From Hymenopellis radicata (lineage: Eukaryota; Basidiomycota; Agaricomycetes; Agaricales; Physalacriaceae): a stretch of DNA of 64,000 nucleotides. Under the pieces are notes generated by a model, which made no database searches, had not been told where the DNA came from, and worked only from the letters and a program-made list of their open reading frames with translations. Shown piece after piece: positions 21,300-32,313 of this stretch (position 1 is its first letter; every line of letters starts with the position of its first letter). Location: the NCBI GenBank assembly GCA_015501595.1, contig JADNRX010000048.1:154918-218917 (forward strand), written 5' to 3'. The translations under genes and the position numbers were made by a program.

Positions 21300-23239
21300 A
21301 CTACGCCGGCACAGTGGCGCATATTTCGCTGTGATCACAGATAGTCAACGAAAGCATAATCAATTGCAAGTCTACCAGTACAGCAAGACAATAAGGTAAG
21401 ATAAGGTAACCAGTAAGTAGTAATTACGGGTGGAAACGTCTGTCCATTTCGACTCTAAAACATACCCTCCAGATAGTACTGCCGAGCACACTACAACTAG
21501 AGGCGAATTTGACAACCTCAGAGTGTTCACCATAGTTGGCAAGCATCCTAGAACACGATCAGTGACGTTTCGGGAAATGCGGCCAAAATGCAGAGCGCAG
21601 ATACGTACCACAGGCAGCAATGGCATCGGGGTCGACAGCAGAACGAAGGCGACATCTGCGTCTCATCTGCGAACCGTACGGACTTGAACGCGCTGAAAGG
21701 AACATGAGGCTACGTCCAGGAGAGTAATGCTGGTCACATACTGGTCAAGCTCAGTCACTTGGCGCATCCCTGATCTCTTGACGCTGTCAGCGCAGCATTG
21801 AGCAATGTGAGCATTCCGACAAGGTAGGCGGGGAAATCCCATACATCACCTAGCTGAAGAGAATCCCACTGCAATGGTGTTCTGGCGATCGTCCGAAGAC
21901 CGGCGATGGTAGTAAATTTGAGTAGGTCAGTAGTAGTACTGAGGAGAAGAAGGGCTTCATGGCCTACCTCTAGTATTGTGCCTAGGAACGAGGAAGCGGC
22001 CTTGGCGACGCGCTAGAAAGCGACGGTTTTAGTTTCGCATTACGCGTCGATAGAGAAGATACACCTTTCAATGTTGTCCCATCCACTCTGCTGCTCAGAT
22101 ACGATTGTATGCGTCTTCGTCGTACCCCATCACATCAGGGCGCATACAAGACGTCCTGCTCCACCATTGCCAATGCTTGGCCACGATCAGTGGCAAGATT
22201 CCCAACGTGTTTTTCCCTCGTTGACGATATGCGGGAGCATGTCGGTTGCGGGAAAGAACCTAAAAGCAGCCGCTGGCGAATTTTCATGATGACGAACCGA
22301 ATATGGCTGACACATTTATGCCCGCCAACCCCCCCTCACCGAGTTGAAGTCGGCAATCGGCGTCCTCCAAAGAGCCTGGCTATACGTCTGGACGAAATTG
22401 AGTCCTTATCAGCGTGTCTATGCGCAGAACGGAGTGTGCAACAGGGCGATATGATCATGACGGCGTCGAGCATCGTCCAGGTTGTGCAGCGGCAGCATGC
22501 AGTCAGCCGCGAGCCATCCATCCTCGCCCGACTGTATTTGAGCTTTCGTACTACCCCTCCGCTAAAAGCGCCCTAGGTCCTTGCAGTATCGGTGTAGGCA
22601 AAGACGCACGATAAGGTGGTGCTTGGCACATGCGCTCTTGGTCCAGTCGCGGGCATTTGGTGACGCGATCTTTCCCGAGGGTGAGGTCTAGGTTTAGCGG
22701 GTCGATGCGGGTCGAGGACACGGAGGGCAGGCCAGACGTGGGTGCACACGGGCCCGCTACTGGCAGCCCAGCATACCATGGTCACTGGTCATGCCGACAA
22801 TGGCGAGCGCGTCGTCCTGGCTCTGCATCTTGCTGAACCTGCGGTCGTGGTGTCGTTGCCCAGCGTCGACTCAGAGTCAGCGCTGAGGCCTGAGGGCCCG
22901 GAGCATATCCAAGCCCAGAAAATCGCGCAGTAGGCGCGGCGATGAGAGAGGTGATGGTGAGAAGGAAAGACGCGACGCGCGCTCGAAAGCAAATGTGGTC
23001 CAGTTGGCCTTGTTTGGTTAAAGCCTTCGATCGGCAAGCCGGCATCGCCGTCTTGCTGCCTTTAAGTACGTGTTTTCCTCCTTGCAGCGATTAGAAGGCT
23101 ACCCTCTTGTTCTACCAGTACTTTCAAATCCTCGCCACGGGTGCTGACTACGGCGCACACCTACGTCCCGCTGAGCTCGACACCTAACTCAGAAAAACCG
23201 ACAACGACATGTAGCCCTTTTTGCAGACGCCAACACTGG
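21300..23239. other. no recognisable gene
   Basis: Only short overlapping ORFs occur here (longest about 155 codons at 22109-22576, plus). They lack known motifs, plausible intron structure or domain-like composition. The sequence is GC-moderate and appears to be decayed or non-coding. Confidence 0.45.
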
Positions 23240-23820
23240 GTGAATGATGTGAAGTTTGAGGGTAAAATTTTGATTAAAAAACTTAAAGATTTTTAAGCAT
23301 TTTTTTGGTTAAATTTTTTTTAAAAAAGTTTAAACTTTTTTCAGCCTGTTTTGAGTGAAAAATGTCCTTAAAAACAGGGTGAAAAAAATGTGAGAATCTT
23401 TAAATCCCAATTTGGAAGAATTTAAGTAATTTTAAACCCCAAAAAGATGTTAAAAACTTTAAAACGGACATTATGATAAATTTAACATCTTTTTAACTTG
23501 AAAACATACATAAAATTGTGTGAAATAAAGGTTAAAATTTCTGAAATGTAAATAAGGACATTTTAAGCAAATTGTTAAGGATTTTTCAATGAGATATTAT
23601 TGAAGGAATTCGAGCGAAAACTTATAAAAAGATTTTAAGAGTAGTTTAAGCCAAAAATTACATTAAAACTTGTGAAAAACTTTAAAAGGAGTGTTGAGAA
23701 ATTTCTAAGGAGAATTTAAGATAATATAGGGTAGAAAGATAGAAGAAATATGGTAAGAAATATAAGAAAAATCTAGTGAAAAAGGTTATAATTAGACATA
23801 CTATAGTGTTGGGCCCAAAT
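23240..23820. other. AT-rich block
   Basis: An abrupt shift to poly-A/T-rich sequence occurs, with many TTTAAAAA, TTAAAACTT and GATTTTAAG words. It is free of long ORFs and ends just before the GATATC satellite. It resembles AT-rich spacer or decayed repeat DNA. Whether it functions, for example as a replication origin or matrix attachment region, cannot be told. Confidence 0.6.
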
Positions 23821-23926
23821 ATACACATATCAAGGTATAGGCCTCTCTGAGGCAAATATATATGTATCACATACGATGTTGTCATGTCTCTCATCTCCAG
23901 CACAAGCATCTACTACACCAGGGGCC

Positions 23927-26900
23927 TATGGATATCCAGACATTGCTGCATACATCTTCTGAAGTGATATCCGCGCAGTGCTCTGGATATTTTATAGATA
24001 TCCACGGGTTGTGCAACACATCTCCTGGAGTTCACAGGTTCTGTCTAGACATCGCTGCAGTACCCCGGATATCTTATGGATATCCTTGCAATGCTCCGGA
24101 TATCCACATGGATATTCCCACGTTAGTTTTGAATATCCGCGCAGTGCTCTGGATATCTCACGGATATCCACGGGTTGTCCGACACGTCTCCTGGAGTTTA
24201 CAGAATCTGTCTAGATATCCCAGCAATGCCCCGGATATCTCATGGATATCCTCGCAGTGCCCCGGATATCCACATGGATATCCCCGCATTAGTTTTGGAT
24301 ATCCCGCAGTGCTCTGGATATCTCACGGATATCCCGCATCAGTTTTGGATATCTGCGCAGTGCTCTGGATATCTCATGGATATCCACGGGTTGTCCGACA
24401 CGTCTCCTGGAGTTTACAGGATCTGTCTAGATATCCCAGCAGTGCCCAGATATCTCATGGATATCCCCGCAGTGCCTCGGATATCCACATGGATATCCCC
24501 GCGTTAGTTTTGGATATCCGCGCAGTGCTCTGGATATCTCAGGGATATCCACGGGTTATCCGACACGTCTCCGGAGTTTACAGGATCTGTCTAGATATCC
24601 CAGCAGTGCCCCAGATATCTTATGGATATCCTCGCAGTGCCCGGATATCCACATGGATATCCCCGCGTTAGTTTTGGATATCCGCGCAGTGCTCTGGATA
24701 TCTCAGGGATATCCACGGGTTGTCCGACACGTCTCCTGGAGTTTACAGGATCTGTCTAGATATCCCAGCAGATCTCATGGATATCCCGCAGTGTCCCGGA
24801 TATCCACATGGATATCCCGCGTTAGTTTTGGATATCCGCGCAGTGCTCTGGATATCTCACGGATATCCACGGGTTGTGCGACACATCTCCTGGAGTTTAC
24901 AGGATCTGTCTAGATATCCCAGCAGTGCCCCAGATATCTCATGGATATCCTCGCAGTGCCCGGATATCCACATGGATATCCCCGCGTTAGTTTTGGATAT
25001 CCGCGCAGTGCTCTGGATATCTCAGGGATATCCACGGGTTGTCCGACACGTCTCCTGGAGTTTACAGGATCTGTCTAGATATCCCAGCAGTGCCCCAGAT
25101 ATCTCATGGATATCCCCGCAGTGCTCCGGATATCCACATGGATATCCCCGCATTAGTTTTAGATATCCCCGCAGTGCTCTGGATATCTGGATATCCACGG
25201 GTTGTCCGACACGTCTCCTGGAGTTTACAGGATCTGTCTAGATATCCCAGCAGTGCCCCAGATATCTCATGGATATCCCCGCAGTGCTCCGGATATCCAC
25301 ATGGATATCCCCGCGTTAGTTTTGGATATCCGCGCAGTGCTCTGGATATCTCAGGGATATCCACGGGTTATCCGACACGTCTCCGGGAGTTTACAGGATC
25401 TGTCTAGATATCCCACCAGGCCGCCGGATATCTCATGGATATCCTCGGAGTGCTCTGGATATCCACATGGATATCCCCGCGTTAGTTTTGGATATCCGCG
25501 CAGTGCTCTGGAGATCTCAGGGATATCCATGGGTTGTCCGACACATCTCCTGGAGTTTACAGGATCTGTCTAGATATCCCAGCAATGCCCGGATATCCAT
25601 ATGGATATCCCCGCGTTAGTTTTGGATATCCGCGCAGTGCTCTGGATATCTCAGGATATCCACGGGTTGTCTGACACGTCTCCTGGAGTTTACAGGATCT
25701 GTCTAGATATCCCAGCAGTGCCCAGATATCTCATGGATATCCTCGCAGTGCCCCGGATATCCACATGGATATCTCCGCGTTAGTTTTGGATATCCGCGCA
25801 GTGCTCTGGATATCTCAGGGATATCCATGGGTTGTCCGACACGTCTCCTGGAGTTTACAGAATCTGTCTAGATATCCAGCAATGCCCAGATATCCATATG
25901 GATATCCTCGCGTTAGTTTTGGATATCCCCGCAGTGCTCTGGATATCTCACGGATATCCACGGTTGTGCGACACATCTCCTGGAGTTTACAGGATCTGTC
26001 TAGATATCCAGCAGTGCCCCAGATATCTCATGGATACCCTCGCAGTGCCCGGATATCCACATGGATATCCCCGCGTTAGTTTTGGATATCCGCGCAGTGC
26101 TCTGGATATCTCACGGATATCCACGGGTTGTCCAACACGTCTCCTGGAGTTTACAGAATCTGTCTAGATATCCAGCAATGCCCCGGATATCCATATGGAT
26201 ATCCTCGCGTTAGTTTTGGATATCCCCGCAGTGCTCTGGATATCTCACGGATATCCACGGGTTGTGCGACACATCTCCTGGAGTTTACAGGATCTGTCTA
26301 GATATCCCAGCAGTGCCCCAGATATCTCATGGATATCCTCGCAGTGCCCCGGATATCCACATGGATATCCCCGCGTTAGTTTTGGATATCCGCGCAGTGC
26401 TCTGGATATCTCAGGGATATCCACGGGTTGTCCGACACGTCTCCTGGAGTTTACAGGATCTGTCTAGATATCCCAGCAGTGCCCCAGATATCTCATGGAT
26501 ATCCTCGCAGTGCCCCGGATATCCACATGGATATCCCCGCGTTAGTTTTGGATATCCGCGCAGTGCTCTGGATATCTCAGGGATATCCACGGGTTATCCG
26601 ACACGTCTCCGGGAGTTTACAGGATCTGTCTAGATATCCCACCAGGCCGCCGGATATCTCATGGATATCCTCGCAGTGCCCCGGATATCCATATGGATAT
26701 CCCCGCGTTAGTTTTGGATATCCGCGCAGTGCTCTGGATATCTCATGGATATCTACGGGTTGTCCAACATGTCTCCTGGAGTTTACAGGATCTGTCTAGA
26801 TATCCCAGCAGTGCTCCAGATATCTCACGGATATCCTCGCAGTGCTCTAGATATCCCCGCGTCATTTTTAGATATTCGCGCAGTGCTCTGGATATCTTAT

Positions 26901-26984
26901 GATTTATAGATATCCTTGCAGTGCACTGGATATCTTATAGATATCCACATACTTAGATATCCCCATGTCATTTTTGGATATCAT
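23927..26984 (+). repeat. GATATC-rich tandem satellite, about 18 units of 130-216 bp (mostly 163-166)
   Basis: A conserved core with GTCTAGATATC recurs about 18 times from near 24030 to 26790, mostly 163-166 bp apart, with shorter and longer variants. Each monomer contains about eight GATATC palindromes, often as GGATATCC, spaced about 10-25 bp. It also has a unique spacer (GACACGTCTCCTGGAGTTTA). Units diverge at both ends and are most uniform at 26200-26700, which suggests ongoing unequal exchange. Open frames occur on the plus strand in all three phases, but the period is not a multiple of three. This is a non-coding satellite. Confidence 0.9.
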
Positions 26985-27489
26985 TATCGGAACTGTTTGG
27001 ACCAAAGAATATGATGGGTTCCTATATGCCATCAGGAAGTAGTTATCTGAAGGGAGAAAGTTATATGAAATCTACCAATGACTTGTACAGAACTTTGGAG
27101 GATATTGTTGTTCTCCTTTGCATAATCACGCCTGCCATTGAGACACTTGAGCATCCTCACGCCTTCGGAATACTTATGTACATACACAGGCTGTGAAATT
27201 TCTGAGCAAAACCTGGGTTTACTTGTTTCAGTGTGACTATCTGCTCCAAGATCACACACAACAGCGCGAGAGGGGAGCATCGGACACCATGGTGACTAAT
27301 GAGATTGAGGAATCTTTTGAGTTGCGTGAAAGGTAAGTAGTCTTCGGCCCAGTCGGCCCGTGTCAGGGTCCACAACGAAGCCATCACATGATTCTGACTG
27401 AACGCGAAAAGTCACAATTGATAGATCTTCAACTTTGACCGCCACTACACTATTCGAGCTGGCTGCTGTTCTCATTATCGCGTCCAGAA
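26985..27489. other. spacer between satellite and ORC1
   Basis: No gene was recognised. The last 150 bp should hold the ORC1 promoter. Short ORFs on both strands have no motifs. Confidence 0.4.
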
Positions 27490-30370
27490 ATGGCCCCCTC
27501 ATCTCCTAGAAAGGCCCCGGCTGACCCGAAAACCCCCACCCGACGGTCGAAGCGTGGCCAGCCCGTCGTCGATATCAAGGCTGCCAGTAATAGTGCCAAC
27601 CTAGCTTGGTCGACCACAAATCCTCCCCGGAAACGTCTCATTGATCCAGCTACTGACCTCGACGACGATGGTGCCGACTCTTGGAATAAACTTGACCAGA
27701 CAGAACGGAAGAAGTTACGCACCTACATCTACGACGCCTTCGAGCGAACGAAGACGACGACTGTGAAGAAGAAGACACCTGGTCAGAAAAGAGCGGCGGA
27801 AACAAAGATAGAGACGACAGATACGTACTGCATCGGAGACACGGTTCTCATTCAGGCGGCTACAACATACCCCAGTGTTGCGGTCATTGTGGGTTTGTGG
27901 GAGACAGACCTGAACAGAGACGACGATGAACCGCTATCGAAGAGGATGCATATTCGCATTCAGTGGTTTCTGAGGCCAAAGCAGTTGCCAAAGGTCGGAG
28001 CGAAAGGAGAGCATCAGGAGGTGCGATATTTATGGCCGCAGCTAATAATTTGAATCTAATTCACGCATTCCAGAACGAAATTTTTACTATCTACGACAAA
28101 AAAATATGATACATGAGTCTCCTGATGCTATTTTAGGCCATTGTCGGGTACGCGATGGGCATTTTAGGCCATTGTCGGGTACGCGATGGGCATGAGGAAG
28201 GTATGTCCTTGCCAAAATCTTGGTATCGAAGTTCTCAACCCTGGTCAGTGGATGACGACCCCCGCGGTAGATTCTCAACGCGGCCTGTTCTATAATTTTG
28301 AGTGGAAAGCTCATCGCCAAGATGCCCTCGCTAAGATGCGAAACGACTACGCCTTGGACATATCCGGTGCACCGTGGACAGTCGTGGAACCCGCGAAGGA
28401 GGACAACGATTTTAAAGCAAGCCAAGACTCGCCGTTTAGCTTCTTCGACTGCTCCCAAAAATCGAGGCTCTGGTCGGACAAAGAAGGCAAAAGAAGAACA
28501 AGATGGCAGCTCAGACGAAGACCATACCTCAGATGACGAGTTTGAAGAGCCGATGAAGAAGAAGGAGATGCAGATGATAGTGATGCAGATGTCGAGGAGG
28601 AAGATATGGCACAAGAAGAAGCGGAGGAGGAGATCGAGGAACCAAAGACACCTTCGCGCAAAAGAAAGCGAGGGAACACATCCACATCGCCCAGAAAACG
28701 CCCGAAAACCTCGGTGCAACCCACACCACGTTCCAAAGCACGGCTTGCTCGCAAAACACCGTCTTCACCTAGAAAGAGGCAGAAGTTCACGCGAGTAGCG
28801 CAGCCGTCTTACGCCTCAGAAGCACTACAGGACTTGCCGGACGACCCCTACCTGAGAGCTATGCATATTCTTCACGTCGGCAGCCGCCCGGATGCCCTCC
28901 CTTGTCGCGATACCGAATTTCGACACGTCATGGAAAGTGTCCAAACACTCCTTGAAGAAGGAAGTGGCGGCTGTATTTGTAGGTGTCTCCCTTCTGGCTC
29001 TTAATTCTGTAGTCTCATTCGTCGTTTTTGCAGATATCTCTGGTCTACCTGGCACTGGAAAGACTGCGACTGTTCATGCTGTCATTCGAGAGCTCATGAA
29101 GTTGGCGGAAGATAACGTACATAAATTTTCTGACTTCATCTTTATATTCTAACCTATCGTTAGGAAATCAATCCCTTCACCTATGTTAAAATCAACGAGT
29201 TGCGAGTTCCGGAACTGCCAGCTGCTTATAACATTCTTTGGGAGGCCATCTCACAACATGATATCAAGAAGGATGGGCGATTGCAAATCAGCTCGAAGGA
29301 GAGTCTGAAGAACCTAACTGGATATTTTGCGAAGGGTCAAGGCCGGGGTCCTGAAGGACACGCATGGCGAGTTGTCTTCTTCTTCCTTCACGTTCTCTCG
29401 TTTATGTTCTGGGCAGTATCGTGTTGATGGACGAACTCGACCAGTTGGTTACCACCAAGCAGGACGTGGTGTACAACTTCTTCAATTGGCCTACTATTGC
29501 GGACAGCAAACTTATCGTTATCGCAGTCGCAAACACCCATGATCTGCCTGAGCGCGTTATGACTGGTCGGGTTAGAAGTCGTTTGGGTACGCCGTTAACC
29601 TGTCCTTGAGTTGCGCTGGTTTCTCGAACTCGCGTATATAGGAATGGTTCGAAACAAACTTTACGCCGTACTCAATAGCCCAGCTTATGGAGATCGTGTC
29701 ATCGCGATTGGAAAGCGTGAAACGAGAAGGCGACCCGAGGTCATCAATCGAGATGCAATCAAACTTGCAGCTTCACGAGTTGCCAATCTCACTGGCGATG
29801 CCCGGCGAATCCTGGATGTATGCAGGTATGACTCTTGTACATTTTCTTATCTTACTCCTTTCTCATGTTGTGATTATCCTAGACGTGCTGTTGAGCTTGT
29901 ACGCCCCGAGAAGGGAGTGGCTAGTTCGGGGGACATTGTCCAAGTCATGTCGGTCATGCAGAACAACCCCACCGCGGCGTACCGCGCGATCTCAGCTTCC
30001 ATGAAAGACTCATGCTAGCGTCGCTGGGGAAGTGCGGAAAGCGAGAAGGCGTCGAAGAGATAAAATGGGGCGAGGTCGGTCTCGGAAATTCTGCTAACAT
30101 CGCTGCTTGATTGAACGCGTCCTTCCATATAGGTACAACATCAACATCTCATCTATATGGATGTTCTGAGGCAAGCCGACGATCCCAGGCGGAAGCCAAA
30201 CGACTTCGAAGTCTTTGGTGGCGTCGAGGGCGATGTTGGTGGAAGATGGCATGGCTGCGTCGAGAAAAGCAGAAGAGGAAAGGAAGGTCATGCTTAACTT
30301 GGACCAGAGTGAGGTCGAGCGGGTGCTCGGAGAGGTTGGCGGAGACGTCTGGAAGAAAGTACTAAATTAA
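27490..30370 (+). pseudogene. ORC1: origin recognition complex subunit 1 (Orc1), frame-disrupted
   Basis: The ATG at 27490 opens a basic N-terminus and a BAH domain (CIGDTVLIQA...VIVGLWE...IRIQWFLRP, then GHCRVRDGH and LFYNFEWKAH). An acidic linker follows, then the AAA+ ATPase: Walker A GLPGTGKT at about 29044, FTYVKINELRVP, Walker B VLMDELDQLV, sensor VANTHDLPERV, and a winged-helix C-terminus ending GEVGGDVWKKVLN at 30370. Orc1 binds origins and, with Cdc6, loads MCM helicase. Introns are short. At least six small indels break the frame: a T-run near 28081, a 31-bp duplication at 28130-28191, near 28405, near 28550, near 29655, near 29735 and near 29990. ATPase motifs are intact. It is either a decaying extra copy or a sequence with indel errors. 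Confidence 0.85.
28130..28191 (+). repeat. 31-bp perfect tandem duplication in the ORC1 BAH exon
   Basis: The unit ATTTTAGGCCATTGTCGGGT... occurs at 28130-28160 and 28161-28191. As 31 is not a multiple of three, it shifts the BAH reading frame right after GHCRVRDGH. A single copy would keep the frame up to a consensus GTATGT donor at 28200. Confidence 0.95.
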
Positions 30371-30682
30371 ACGGCGTTTGCATTGTTGCTTCTGTTCTGC
30401 AATACAAAGCACACCGAGTTTGCCTAAATATAGATGTATAAAACATATTCTGCCCCGCCTATAACTGTCCATGACATCAAGGAAATACAACAGCGCACTC
30501 ATATCGCACGTACAGCGCTTCGCAGCAGTTGATATCCCGATAAAAATACAACCAGAAACGTCGCCACCATGGTCACCACCGTCGGATTTGCCGCGATCCC
30601 CGCCAGACTGCTATTACACACGCCACATTCCCATCCTGCAGATGATGAGCCCAATTTCAACTCAAAGCAAGAAGACATACCC

Positions 30683-31164
30683 TCAGCTATCCGGATAGCT
30701 GTACGGCTGCAGGGTGTACAACGCGAACGTCAGATCGCTGTTCACTGCCAGATAACCCGCCGCCTCAGTCGCATCGTACCCACGCTCGTCGCATATCATC
30801 AAGGAACACGTTCCCTGCGGGAGGGGCTTGTCCGAGTGCGCCGTCTGGTACGAATACACGTCCCACACAACTTGTGTCGCGTCGCCAGCCACAAGGCCAT
30901 TATTATCGCCCATGGGATAGGTGTTGCTATTTTCGCAAGCTGCGGAGACGGTGAGGCTCGTGGGCGTGACGAACACGGAGAAAGTTCCAGCCGAATGTGA
31001 GAAGGTTGTTGCTGGCGATTTTTGAAGTAGGAGGTGGAGGTCGTGGAGGGTTGGGTGATACTTAGGCTGCCGACTTGGGCGCTCGCGGGGATGGAGACGG
31101 TGGACGAGCCAGAAGAGGATGCGCCCGAGGATTGGGCCGAGGATGAAGCTGCTGTTGAGGACAT
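30683..31164 (-). pseudogene. DUF7137-type fungal protein, frame-disrupted
   Basis: The minus strand reads an S/A-rich start (31164), then VSIPASAQVGSLSITQP, IASNNLLTFGWNF and TPTSLTVSAACENSNTYP...VVWDVYSYQT...YLAVNSDLTFALYTLQPY. This matches the C-terminal part of an extracellular or membrane-linked basidiomycete family known as DUF7137. The three segments lie in three different frames, with one-base shifts in an A-run near 31025 and near 30990. The usual N-terminal signal peptide is not seen, so the copy may also be truncated. It lies between ORC1 (convergent) and the dynactin gene (same strand). Function is unknown. Confidence 0.65.
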
Positions 31165-31383
31165 GGTGGTGGTGAAGAGCGAGAAATAAACGAGGTCCAG
31201 AAATTTTGCGACCAGTCGCTAAGCTGCGCCACTGCGGATACGTCACAATTCGAAATCTGATTGTTCTGCACAAGGCTCTTCCGATTCTCGTTATTAAATG
31301 TTGTGGACAGCCGTGTAGGTGGAGGACCAGCGGCAGATAATACAAAATCGAAGAAGAGCGGAGTCGACCTGGTATCGGTATCG

Positions 31384-32174
31384 TCATGTCTGTCGTCCTC
31401 GAGCAGGATCGAGAGGCTGGAAGCGCATGTAATACTGTTTGGTGTGGCTCTCCACAAGTTCCTGCGTCGACTCGGGTAAATCCTCGACGAATTGAGCTGT
31501 AAAGCCGATGTAAGCTATATGTAACTTGTAGTGAATGAGGCATGAGGTACCAGGAGATTCTGCGAATAGCGCAAGTGCTGGTACGACTGTATTGGCGGGA
31601 ACGACAGTGTTGTCTGCAATCTTTGCACAGTCTTTGATTATCACGAACTTTCCCTAGGCCCGTTGAGACAAAGGAAGTAGGAGAAAGCGAAAGACTTGCA
31701 ATAACACACCCCTTGCCTATGTCGACGTGGTTTCCTATCGTTGCTGCCTCGACGACCGTGTCTTTACCGATGTGGACATGGTCGCCTACCTTCATTGGGT
31801 AGTAATTGAAAGCGCCGCGGTACGTTTTATACGGAGGACTGCAAATAAGTTAATAGAGACCACCGATGAAAGACTTGACCACATACCGCATCACATCACT
31901 CGCCAACCAAGCAATACCTTCCCAGCGATATGACCACAGCATGCCCTGGCCCAGAACGTCTGAGATCGCCTCGAATAATCGCCGAGCTCGAGATGATGGT
32001 CTTGCCGCCAAGGATGATATTCTGCGGCCCAGCGATCGTTGCACGACGCGACACCTTGTTTCCCGTGTCCTAGAAGAGCGCGTTGGTCGTCGTACGCGTT
32101 GAGTATCAGCAAGGCTGCCGCACTGTCTCGATAATCTCGGATTTGGAGTAGTAAATTGGCGGCTCGAGCGACAT
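31384..32174 (-). CDS. DCTN5: dynactin subunit p25 (DCTN5 homologue)
   Basis: The ATG at 32174 begins MSLEPPIYYSKSEIIET. A short intron then leads to DTGNKVSRRATIAGPQNIIL and the left-handed beta-helix hexapeptide repeats typical of p25 (GGKTIISSSAIIRGDL, KVGDHVHIGKDTVVEAA, IGNHVDIGKGCVIGKF). The end is EDLPESTQELVESHTKQYY and a stop at 31384. p25 sits in the pointed-end complex of dynactin and helps attach dynein to early endosomes. One intron has a GC donor (GCAAGT). Around 31890, the join into PPYKTYRGAF needs either a GTGATG donor or a 4-bp loss, so one small defect is possible. Otherwise it is complete. Confidence 0.85.
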
Positions 32175-32313
32175 GATGGTGGTTGCAGTCTGACCCTGCC
32201 GGCCTCTTTCCTACCACGCTCATGGTCACCCGATGATAACTCTCTTGCGGAGACAGCTCCGACCTGGCTGCTTTCTTCCTACCACCAGGAGCAGGTATTC
32301 CGTCCGAGCGACC

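Noticed and set aside
22109..22576. 155-codon plus-strand ORF
   Set aside because: No motif, no splice partners and overlapping ORFs in other frames. Treated as chance.
23927..26984. Long overlapping ORFs that could encode a repeat protein
   Set aside because: The unit length is mostly 163-166 bp, so the frame changes with each monomer. Open frames occur in all plus-strand phases because GATATC-rich words lack stops. There is no splice or start context.
23927..26984. CRISPR-like array
   Set aside because: Monomers are contiguous with no unique spacers, and the genome is eukaryotic.
30683..31795. A single 370-codon minus gene
   Set aside because: It merges the dynactin p25 exons in the wrong frame with part of the DUF7137 gene. 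Motifs show two separate genes.
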